DNA of 64,000 bases from Dama dama. Lineage: Eukaryota; Chordata; Mammalia; Artiodactyla; Cervidae. The position numbers and the translations under genes are program-made. Under the pieces are notes generated by a model. That model was not told the origin of the DNA and searched no databases. It saw only the letters and a list, made by a program, of their open reading frames with translations. The stretch is from assembly GCF_033118175.1 (NCBI RefSeq), contig NC_083688.1, positions 6,841,001 to 6,905,000 on the forward strand, written 5' to 3'. Numbering within the stretch: the first letter of the stretch is position 1; the number at the start of each line of letters is the position of its first letter. Positions 39,844 to 50,600 of this stretch are shown here, piece after piece.

Positions 39844-42139
39844 TGAGGGTTAATTAAGAAAACATTGTTGGTTGATAACACTTTGCCAGGTATGTTCACA
39901 CATAGTCTCATTAAATCCAAACAATAATTTCATGAAGTAGATCTTTCATTCAACTCAGTCAACATTGAATGCCTACTATGTTCTAGGTAGTTTTAACCAC
40001 AGTGATGTATTATGGAGCTTACATAGTGGGAAGAGACTATAAAAAACATGAACCACTAAATAAGGCAGTTTCAAATTGTGATAGACGATGTAACAAATGT
40101 GAAACAAGAGCTAAGGGAAGGTGATTAGGTTTCTACATGGATATAGCTTGTATAAATTCATAGTATAAGAGTATCAAAGTATATCCTTGTTACTTTTTAA
40201 TTAAAAAAAATTTTTTTTTAATTTTTATGGTAGCTTTCTTTCCCCTGTTAAATACAGATTCTCAGTGGACTGCTCTTAAAGGGTATTATAGAATGCTTGA
40301 GCTTGCCCTCTTAGACAAGAGGGCCTCAGTTAATAGCCTTAGTTAATAGAGAGTTTAATCAAATCGGATTTCAAGGCAAGTCTATGAAAGGTGTGGACTT
40401 TGGATCTCAGACACCATTCCGTGGAGCTGGCAGTCTTCACTTGCATCACCAATTTGAGGAGGGCAAATCCAGTCTGTTAAACTCAGAAAGATGCCATGCC
40501 TAAGTAAAATCACCAGCTGAACATGTCTGAAGGATGTGAAACAAAGGTGAATGTAGTCAGTTGAGAAACATGAGCCCACTGAGGAAGAGAACAGTGGCTA
40601 CAGCTGTGCAGAGCAAAACTGCCAAGAGGGAGGTTTGATATAACATTCTTTTTACCAAGGCCATGATTTTTCTCTAACAATTTCTGCTTAAGAAAATACC
40701 TTCTAAAAAAAAAAGAAAGAAAGAAAATACCTTCTGTATGTCAGTTACTTAATATGACATATTAATAAGAAAATCTATAAGGAAACAATTTCAGCCAGTT
40801 TAAGTAACTTGACTACAACCAGCATTGGTAGTGGTGGGGATTGGAGCTCAGATTGTCACTGAGCCCCAACCCAGTGTCTTTGACACCCACCACCCACAAA
40901 CCTCAGACGCTGCTCACTTGGTAAGACAGAGGAATGGCAGAGCCCAGGCCAGAAGAGGTCCAAGGGGAAAGCCCTCCATCCACCAGGATTCCTCACCCAA
41001 CACGCAAGTCCAGCCCAGAGAATCCCACTGGACCTTTTTCCATGAAAGGCAAGAGCTCCTTTCTGCTATTGAAGACAAACTGGTTGGTTTATATTTTTTG
41101 TTTTTTGGGTTTTGTTTTTTTTTTTCTGTTTTCCTCTTGTCGTTCAGTGTTTTAAATGACTCTACTGCCAACCAGCCTGAAATTGCTCTTTTCCAAAATT
41201 AAAAGACTTTTAAATTGTGTTTGTTATAAAAGTAGAACATATTTGTTACAAAAAGTCAAGTGTGCATAGCAGAAGATGAGCCTGTCTGTGCCCATTCTCC
41301 CCCCACCCCGCCTCCCACCAATATAGCTTTAAACATGCCTTCAGAACATGTTTTGTTGTTGTTTTAAAAGATGGGTCTTTTACATTCTCTCACAAAGGTA
41401 TCTAACCTGAGTGCTCTAACCCCCTCAGGTTTTCAGATGACACTCTGGACTGGCCTTAAGTTGAATAGTAATTAGCTCAATTTACAGGGACGTCACCTGT
41501 ATGCTAGGTGTTGCTGATCCAAGATGGACAAAACAACGGCAGACTTTAAGGAACTCACTCTGTTCCTTAAACCAAGGATGAGATGGTAATCCCCCAGTGA
41601 ACATATACAGAGTATCATTTTTAAAACAGGTTAAAAACCTTCTTTTTAATCAGAATGACAACATAATTAACTGATGTGAGAAGTAGGCCAATATTCAAGT
41701 GTAAGAGTTCTTTACTTTGCCGGTGACCCTGCCTCATGCTGGGATAGATGGGTTGGGGGCACTCTCTGCAGCAGCATTGTTTCCATCCTGGTTGTTGAGC
41801 TCTCTCCCTGGGTAGATCCTGTTCCAGTGCCCTAAGTATATGCCAGGTCAGTTAGTCAGCAATTCTGCTTCAGGAATGGGCCCATGTATCCATTATACCA
41901 ATGTTACATTTTCAAAATGGAATGCATTTAAAATATAAATATAAATTAAGCATTTCCTGTGCAGGAGAAGGAGATTTTAGGCCTGGGACTAGAATGCAAG
42001 GCTCCTCACCCCGTTTGATGTGTTTCTCCTTTCACCCTGTGATTGAGTTCTAGAGCACCGAATGAGTATTAATCTTCATGGACTTTTTATCCATTGCTCA
42101 CTATAGGGATTGGCTGGTGCTGGGCAACAGAGATTTAAA
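39844..42139. other. Intergenic DNA, no supported gene
   Basis: AT-rich low-copy sequence. A/T runs lie near 40203-40222 and 40706-40727, and a poly-T run near 41116-41126. Old repeat remains are likely near 39935-40100 and 40810-40900 but too diverged to name. Confidence 0.5.
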
Positions 42140-42143
42140 GTTG

Positions 42144-42262
42144 GGTAGCTCAGGGAGTTCCCTTGCGTTCGAGGTCCAGTGGTTAAGGCTGTGCACTCTC
42201 ACTGCCAGGAGCCTGGGTTCAGTCCCAGGTTGGGGATCTAAGATCCCTCACACTGCACGTTG
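42144..42262 (+). repeat. CHR-type SINE, short
   Basis: GGAGTTCCCTTGCGTTCGAG, GGGTTCAGTCCCAGGTTGG and GCACGTTGCGGC followed by AAATAAA. Confidence 0.82.
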
Positions 42263-42639
42263 CGGCTTAAATAAAGTTGGTCAGGTCAGTCACCTGCACT
42301 TTATGCTGAATAAACAGCCCAGTGACAAAACAGAAGAATAAATTGACAATTTACACCCAAACAGGGTTAGTTGCAGAGGAAAGGGCCTGGAGGAGAGGGG
42401 TGGAGGGCTTCTCAATTTAGTGAATGAAAGCTCATTGGAAGAAACAACTTATGTCATTTCTTTTACTTTTCCTGGAGCAGAGACCTGAAGAGCCACTAGG
42501 CTTTCCCAGGTTGGGTGAGGAGTCAGGCTGGGTACATTGGGGAATTGCTGATGGTGATCAGATTAGTTTGTAACCTGATCTGATCTAATCAAACAAGACA
42601 TAATCAATGCTGGTATTTTAAACCAATTTTCAACTGTTT

Positions 42640-42844
42640 GAAGTGAAAGTCCCTCAGTCGTGTCGGACTCTTTTCGATCCTGTGGACTGTAGCCTGCCAG
42701 ATTCCTCTGTGGAATTCTCCAGGTCAGAATACTGGAGTGGGTAGCCTATCGCTTCTCCAGGGGATCTTCCTGGCTCACGAATCAAATCAGGGTCTCCTGC
42801 ATTGCAGGCAGATTCTTTACCAGCTAAACTACAAGGGAAGCCCC
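42640..42844 (-). repeat. Bov-tA SINE
   Basis: Reverse-oriented. TTCAACTGTTT occurs just before (42629-42639), and TTCAACTCTTT just after (42845-42855). Confidence 0.93.
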
Positions 42845-42855
42845 TTCAACTCTTT

Positions 42856-43129
42856 GTTGCTGCTGCTAAGTCGCTTCAGTCGTGTCCGACTCTGTGCGAC
42901 CCCATAGACGGCAGCCCACCAGGCTCCCCCATCCCTGGGATTCTCCAGGCAAGAACACTGGAGCCGTTGCCATTTCCTTCTCCAGTGCATGAAAGTGAAA
43001 AGTGAAAGTGAAGTCGCTCAGTCCTGTGTCTGACTCTTAGCGACCCCATGGATTGCAGCCTACCAGGCTCCTCTGACCATGGGATTTTCCAGGCAAGAGT
43101 ACTGGAGTGGGCTGCCATTGCCTTCTCCC
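42856..43129 (-). repeat. Bov-A2 dimeric SINE
   Basis: Two Bov-A monomers joined by a GTGAAAGTGAA-type linker at about 42990-43010. It is flanked by TTCAACTCTTT on the left and TTCAACTGTTT at 43130-43140. Confidence 0.92.
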
Positions 43130-43454
43130 TTCAACTGTTTAGTAGCTCTTTTTAGCCATGATAATAGTTTATTAATAGTTAAATTTAGTGCTTCTGGGAT
43201 GAGGGTAAGAACCCTCAGGGATGGTGTCTTGGACTGGTCTGATTCAGGCCCTACTGGTTTAGAGGAAATAGCCATTGGTTCATTCAAGAAGTATTTATTT
43301 GGTACTGGGGTACCAGGCACTGTTTTGGGGTGAAAGTGAGACATGGCCTGTTGTTACCTCTTGTAGCTAAATTATTTGACTTTTAACGTATCCCGTTCAC
43401 ACTCTGGGCCTCAGATCCTTTACCTATTCAGAGATATGCGTTCACAGTGAACCT

Positions 43455-43665
43455 AGACTGTTTAGATTCAAATTCCAGCATCACTTCTTTGCTGTTATGT
43501 GACCACGGGCAAGTTAACTTCATCCCCCTGAGCTACGGGTTCCTCATCTGTAAAGTGGGGATAACATGACTCGTTTCATTGGGTTGTACTGAGAGTGAAA
43601 TTAAGCTAACTCAATCACTGGGCTTCAGTGCGCCCAATCAAGAGTGGTCACTAGAGTTAATCCTT
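43455..43665 (+). repeat. MIR SINE just upstream of the ELOA promoter
   Basis: TTAGATTCAAATTCCAGCAT, CTCATCTGTAAAGTGGGGAT and the following MIR 3' part are visible. It reaches the CCAAT box region of ELOA. Confidence 0.75.
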
Positions 43666-44640
43666 GCTGATTTCATTAGCCGCAGACCCACTCCGGAACT
43701 ACACACAGGTGTTATTTAGGGCGTGGCTAACAGCGCAAGGGACGGGCCCGGGTTTATAAAACCAGGGTCCGGGGCTGCGGTCTACATTCCGCCTCGGCTG
43801 GACATCGGAGCGTGGTCTTTTCGGGGACTTGGCTCCGCGCTCCCGAGGACCAGAAGCGGGGCTGCCCAGCGGCGACCAGTGCGGAGCACCCGGCGCGCCG
43901 AGGCCAAGCGACCCGCCCCCCCACGCCGGCTCCCGGAGCGCTCGGCCCCGCGGGTGCGCGCAGTGGACCCGGGTCCCCGGCCGCGGGGGCGGGGCCTGCG
44001 GCCGAGCGGCGCCCCAGACGCACCTCCCCGCCCCCCGCCTCCTACTTCGCTGAGGCCCGGAAGGGACCGGTCGCGCTTCCGTCTCCGCCGGGGATGCACG
44101 GAGGGCGGAGCCGCAGCCCGAGGACGCGACGCGAGCCCAGTTCCGGCGAGGAGGCCGCGCCAGTGACAGCGATGGCGGCGGAGTCGGCGCTGCAAGTTGT
44201 GGAGAAGCTGCAGGCGCGCCTGGCCACGAACGCAGACCCGAAGAAGGTGAGCGAGCGGGCGGGCGGGCGGGCGCGGCGCGGGGCGGGCGTTGGGCGCGGC
44301 GCGGCCCGGTAACGGTCGCGGGCCCGGGCGCGGCCGCGGGGGGCTCGGACCCGCGGTGCGGTCCCCGCCGGGCTGCGGCCTGCGGCGGGGAACTTCGTGG
44401 CCGTCCGGCCGCTGCCCACGCGGTGGAGCCCGTAGGGCGGCCGGCCTCGGCGGGCCCGGACCGGCCTGTGCCGGGCCCGGGAGCCCGAGGGCTGCGGAGG
44501 GCCAGGGGCGCGCTCCGCGCGGACGCCGCGTGCCGGCGGGGCTCGCGGAGCCCTCCCCCGGGCGTCCCGGGCCAGCTGTTTTCCTGTCGGGAGAGCTCCC
44601 CGCCCGGAGTTAACTCCTGCCCGCTCAGCTCCTAGCTCTG
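43630..44640 (+). promoter_or_regulatory. ELOA: ELOA CpG island, promoter and 5' leader
   Basis: The stretch from about 43720 to 44640 is extremely GC- and CpG-rich against AT-rich flanks. A CCAAT box lies at 43634-43638 and a TTTATAAA TATA-type box at 43753-43760, so a start site near 43785 is likely. No ATG occurs between 43785 and 44094. ATG 44094 is therefore the first start met by scanning (G at -3, C at +4), and ATG 44172 is second (G at -3, G at +4, stronger). Intron 1 begins at 44247 inside the island. The TATA assignment is inference. Confidence 0.75.
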
Positions 44641-47600
44641 CGCGATCCGTCCCCTGATTTCTTCCCGTCTTTTTTGATGTTTGTTGGGGAGAAAGGGGTA
44701 GCGGGTCGGTGGTTCTCTGCCTGCGCCTGATGGAACCTAGGCTCGGTGTGTGGTCTCTGCGTCTTTCAAGACATTTTTAAATTTCTTTCCGCCTTGATAA
44801 TTAGAACGTGGACCCCTTTTTTTTTTTTTTGCTTTCTCAGTAAATCTCTTTCAAAGCAAAAATAAACCTCATGTCACCCTAACTAAAAACTTAGGTTGTA
44901 ATAGGAAGGGGGGCCGGGGGGAACAGGGTTAGAAGTTGCAGCTAAATTTTCCTTTTTCTTCTGGCATTGCTAGAAAGGTAAGGGCTACCGTTTCTGGCAG
45001 CTGCGAATGATGGGCAACCATTTTTAATTGTGCTCGGCTAGTTTTATTCCCTCTCCTTAACTGTTTCCATAAGTTAAATGCGTTTGTTTTGTACTTTTTT
45101 TTCCTCCGACTTTTCTTCTCATCCAGCTTCTGAGTGTCTGGGTGAGGGTCCGGTGGATGTTAGGGTTTTTTTTTTTTTTTTAATTGAAATACAGTGATGA
45201 AAACACTCAAGGTGTTTGACATTTCTGTCAGCGTTATAGCTGCTGTGTACAGTCCTTAAGAGTTGGATCTGTAAATCCCAGAGTGCCTTTTAAAGAGGAA
45301 ATAATCCAGGGAGTCATTAGAGATAAAATGGTGAGATTTGAGTTCTCATTTATTTGCTAGCCATAGACATTTGCGGGGGGGAGGGTGGAATGTTCCTTGC
45401 TAAGCCACTTTCCTCACCTGCTTCTTCTAGGACAGTACCAAAGGCGGGAGTGCTCCGTAGGGGTTAATCTCCACTCTGTACAGTTTTTCTTGATGGGTCC
45501 CTTTCTCTTCACCTTGTTCTCAGTCTGTCATAGGTGGGGTTTTTTTTCTGTTTCTGAAGGCTGTATCTCATTATCAGACCACTTGCCTCATGCATACCTA
45601 GCTCAAAGATCCACTTCTTCAGGAAGACATTTGAGCTTTAAGTCGTGAAAACTGAAATGCTTTCACTTGTTTTGTGTTATATTTTCTCTCCTGGCTTCAG
45701 TACCTAGTGGACAGGCATATTTACAAGTTTCTTTTTACAATAATCCTTTGTGGGCTTCTAATCAATGGTCATTATTTCTGAGTACTAGCTTGTTTTCCCG
45801 GACACTGTAGGTTTGTTACTGACTTTTTCAAACCTTAAAACATTATGTAAATCCCCTTATCTCCCCAGTTTCATCTTCCATTGGGTTTAAAAAAAAAAAA
45901 AGAAGGCACCATGTTAGTATCTATAGCCATTTTCCCACTAGAACTTAAATTTTGAAGTAGCTTTTCTAGTTGTTGATGTGCATGAAATTTCAAAGTAAGA
46001 AAAGGTTCTTTTGACTTCTCAACCTATTCCAACTAGGAGTGATTGTGAGTATCTGGGCATAGACACCCTAAACTTCTGACTTTGCATTATGAAGATCATT
46101 TTTGCAAAGGGCACAATAGTTGGCATTCACAAATGAGCTAATGCAGAGGGAAAACTGCAAGCTGGCACACTGGCCTTCTCAACCTTCTGTTAACCCAACA
46201 AGCTCCCACAGGTTGTTCTTGAAATTGCAAGATGATTATATAGCAGTATTGAAATTTGAAACTAAATCTTGATTTCAAAACCATTATTAGCCAAAGGGTT
46301 GATTCTACACCTCTGTGCATGGGTTTTCCAGTGTTAAACATTTAGATGTTTGACTATAACTCTGTTTTCACTTTAAGCCCATGTATAATCTAGCTTACTT
46401 GGGGGAAATGCATCAGACAAACTAGGGTCACTTGGTTCCTACTGTTTAAGTGGAAACCGTTTTCATGGCTGGTCAAGTTACTTGTCACATGTTATCCTTT
46501 GAACATGGAAACTACCAGGAACACAGTTTGAAGGCAAGTGGGGAGCAAGGGGTCAACACTACGAACATCTCTAGCTCTTTGGGATGAAGTAGTATGCAAA
46601 GGACAACTGAGATTCCTAAGCATGGACTGTGCAAATGTTTTCCGTTTCTCAATGACTCGTTATCAATTCTTGCAAACTACAACTGGTCCCTCAGTTTGGT
46701 TACAGCAAGTTTCCACCTACCTGAGGATGCCCCAAGAGCTTTACTTTTTTAATGCTTTGTTCTTCTTTGAACCTCATTGAAAATAGAGAGGCTCTGAAGC
46801 CGTGTTTCCCTTGGCTTGGGCTAAATTGGTTTGAATGTCTCCAGGGTTTTAGTTTTGTCTGCTTTTAAGTGGCCCCTTCTAACCGAAAAGGAAGCAGAAA
46901 GACAGGATTTACACTTCAAGTTAGTGCTCGGCTTCAAGATGAACACACCTTCAGTGACTTCTAGCCCCATTCTTATATGTGGCCTTTACAGAGGTCCTCG
47001 TAGTGACCTCCTTTCCTCTGCAGACTCTAAACTGTCTGACATTGTAACACTAGGGAGGGACTCTTCTGCTCTGTGTCAAGTGTGCTAAGAGGCAGGTTTT
47101 CTTCTAAGGACAGTGTTTTTTTTTGTTTGTTTGTTTTTTTTTTTTAATGTGGCTTTGTAGTATTGAGTTGGCCAAAGGGGTTTTTCTGTAACATTTTACC
47201 AACCCAGTGCCTGCTGTGTTAAACACACTTCACTGACTTGCTTGTTAGGCAAGTCAGCTTAATCTCACTGAGCTTAGTTTCAATATCTGTAAAATGGAGA
47301 ACATACAGTCCATTTTATAGGGTTGGTTAATGAGAATGAAATGAGCGAACAGGTGTAAGAACTTAACATGGTAGTCAATGCACAGTAAATAGTATTCAAT
47401 ATATAAATGCCTTCCAGAGAATGGTGTTAGAGGAGACAATCTCTTTTTGATCTCTTCAGATATTCTAAATTTTACTTTTTAAGAAAAGGGTTTGTCAGGA
47501 ATCTTTGCACCCATCACTTGGGTGACAAGAAATACACATATACTTTGTCCTGAGTTGGATGGTGGTGGTGATTGAATTGGAAGTAGAGCATAGCTTTCGC

Positions 47601-50600
47601 TCAGCTATGAAGGTAAAACTTCATAGATACACTACTTGGCTTCTCAGTTGTTCCCAGTCAAACAAGATGATCACATGGGATCCAGTTGCTCTGCCTAGCG
47701 ACTGTGTTCAGTAATTATTGAAGTAGAATGACCAGAAAAACATACTTGCTACTCCACCTAGTAGCAATATGGCATACTAATTATAGCCTGGGCTACACAT
47801 GTAAAAAGAACAGATCCTGTTATCAGATATTTAAATATAAAGGCAGTCATAGTTAATCTATTTTGAACGATGTGTACTTTTCAGTACTCCTTGAATGTAA
47901 ATTTATTTATATATACATAAACCTTGCCTAGAGAATGGCATAGCAGTCATGACTTTGGGTAGAAGTGGAGCAAGTAGGAACTGGCTGAGAATGTCTGGTA
48001 GAATTTTAAGGGTGGCTGTTTAACGAATGGTCAGTTGATGAATGAAATGATTAATAAGCATTTATTGAGCTTGTATAGCATTCCAGGCACTAGGGCTACA
48101 GACATGGTTTGAATCTTCACAACCTGTGAAGTAGAGACAGGATTCAGTTCCTGGATTCAGTTCCTGTTTTGCAAATGAAGTAACTGAGGCTCAGAGAGGT
48201 CAGTGACTTGCACAAGATCACCCCGCAAGAAACTGGCAGGGGCACACTGAAGCCTGTCTTTGCCTGAGACTCTATCTCAACAGCTCTGCTATCCTGATTG
48301 TGATCAAGTTCAAGAGACTATACTGTAGAAGGGATATGTGGCCGAACCCAGATTGCCTCTCCAGTCTACCCAGACGTTTTCGTTCACCATTTGCAATGCA
48401 AAGCTCCGATGCTAGCAACTTGAAATTGGTCTTGGCTTCCCACTTAACATCAAAAAGCAAACAAACAAAAACCCCAATTGTGTTAAACACACTTTCTCTG
48501 GAAATGTGATTACCTTTTCTTGTAGAGACCTCTTCTTTTTACTTTCCTCCATGAGTAATTTCCTACGTTCGGCACCTTTCTCAGAAATTCTAGCTGGGGC
48601 AAAACAGTAGTTGTTGATGACTTATATTAGAACTGATAGGTCTTCCCTTGGTGTTGGCGTAGTGGTTGAAAGCACAGAATCTAAAGCCACAGACTTGAGT
48701 GAATCTTGCCCTACATGCATCCTGGGACAAGTAATTTAACTTTATTGAGTCTGTTTTCACTCTTATAAATAGGATAATAACCATACTTAATACTGTATAA
48801 CAGAGTAAGCACTTTGCCATTAGATATTATTATTTGATATTCAGGGAATGATTATGATTTTATAAAAATTAATGTGTATTTAATTTCTCTCTGCAGCTAC
48901 TGAAATATTTGAAGAAACTCTCCGCCTTGCCCATTACAGTAGATATTCTTGCGGTAAGAGCTGTGTAATTTTAGGTATTATGCAACTGTATCCCATCCCC
49001 TTTGCAATCGGAGAGATTATACAGTAAGATTAAGACCATGGGCTCTAGAAGTGAAGGAAACCAGACACAAGGTTACATATTGTGTGGTTTTATTGATATG
49101 AAATGTCCAGAGTAGGCAAATCCACGGACAGAAAGTAGTTTAGTGATTACCAGGGGTGGGAGGAACTGGATTTCTTTTTCGGGTGATGAAAATGTCCTAA
49201 AGTATTAATTCAGGGGAGTTCCTTGATGGACCAGTGGTTAGAACTCTGTGCTTCCACTGCCATGGGCCTGGGTTCAATCCCTAGTTTGGGAAATTAAGTT
49301 TCCACAAGTCGCACAGTGTGGCCAAAAAAAGTATTAACTCAGACACCAGATGCAGTACTCTTAGGGCAGGGTCTGACACCTGCCATGATCACTCTTGTTA
49401 TTATCTGTAAAGTTCTAGAAGTGCTTTTTGTCTTATAATCCATGGGCTTGACTTTTTTTTTTTTTTTAACTGTATTTATTTTTGGCTGTACTTGGTCTTT
49501 ATTGCTGTGCGCAGGCTTTTTTAGTTGCTACGAGCAGGCTTCTCATCACAGTGGCTTTTCTTGTTGTGAAGCACAGACTCCAGGGCGAATGGGCTTCAGG
49601 AGTTGTGACACATGGGCTGAGTCGCCCTGAGGCATGTGGAATCTTTGGGACCAGGAATCAAACCTGTGTCCCCTGCACCAGCAGGCAGATTCTTAACCAC
49701 TGGACTACCAGGGAAGTCCCTCCAGAAGTGTTTTAATTTTGTGTTTTTGTGTGTTTTTAGAGGTTTGGCGCGTTGACACAAACTAATTTTGTACTGAGAC
49801 TTGTATGTTTTTGGAATGAAGTATTGGTTTGTTGGAAAGTAGGAGGCTTTATTTCTTTAGAAAATTGTGAGCCTATTTCCACAACCTTCTAACGATTCCT
49901 TTGTCAACTTTGTAGGAGACTGGAGTTGGAAAAACAGTAAACAGCTTGCGAAAACACGAGCACGTTGGAAACTTTGCCAGGGACCTAGTGGCCCAGTGGA
50001 AGAAGCTGGTTCCTGTAGAACGGTAGGACAAGTTTTTTTATTCCTTCTCTGACTTCTTATTTAAAATATTTATTCTGCCTCAGTTATAAAAAACAATCCA
50101 TGATCATTAAAGAATATTATAAAATATTTTAAAAATAGAAGAATAAATTTCTCTTTTTGGTACTGCCTCATGGCTTATGGGATCTCAGTTCCCTGACCAG
50201 GGATTGAACCTTGGGCCACAGTAGTGAAAGCCCAGAATCCTCACCACTAGGCCACCAGGGAACTCGAAAGAATAAAAATTTCTAAATTGTACCTTCCAGA
50301 GATCAGCGTTATTGACATTTTGGAATGTTTCTTTCTAAGCTGGTCTTAAAAGTCATTTTTATACACTTGTGAATAAACTGACATATTTTATTGCCCCATT
50401 TTAATGTAACAAATTAAATATTTCCCTGTGTTGAAAAGCTTTTTAAGCATTTTCATGTACACAAAATACTTGATCTTCTTTGTAGCCTGTAGTTAAACTC
50501 ATCATATCCCATTTATGGAATATTTGAGTTTTCTCAGTTTTAAAACCTAGTTGGTAGAGAAGGAAATGGCAACCCACTCCAGTACCTTTGCCTGGAAAAT

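Noticed and set aside
43782..44195. Minus-strand open frame opposite ELOA exon 1
   Set aside because: Long frames on both strands are expected in GC-rich CpG islands, and no splice or homology support was found.
43812..44312. A 166-residue frame over the ELOA CpG island as a separate gene
   Set aside because: It opens at GTG, shares the ELOA exon 1 frame and runs past the exon 1 donor into intron 1. It is the ELOA leader plus unspliced sequence.
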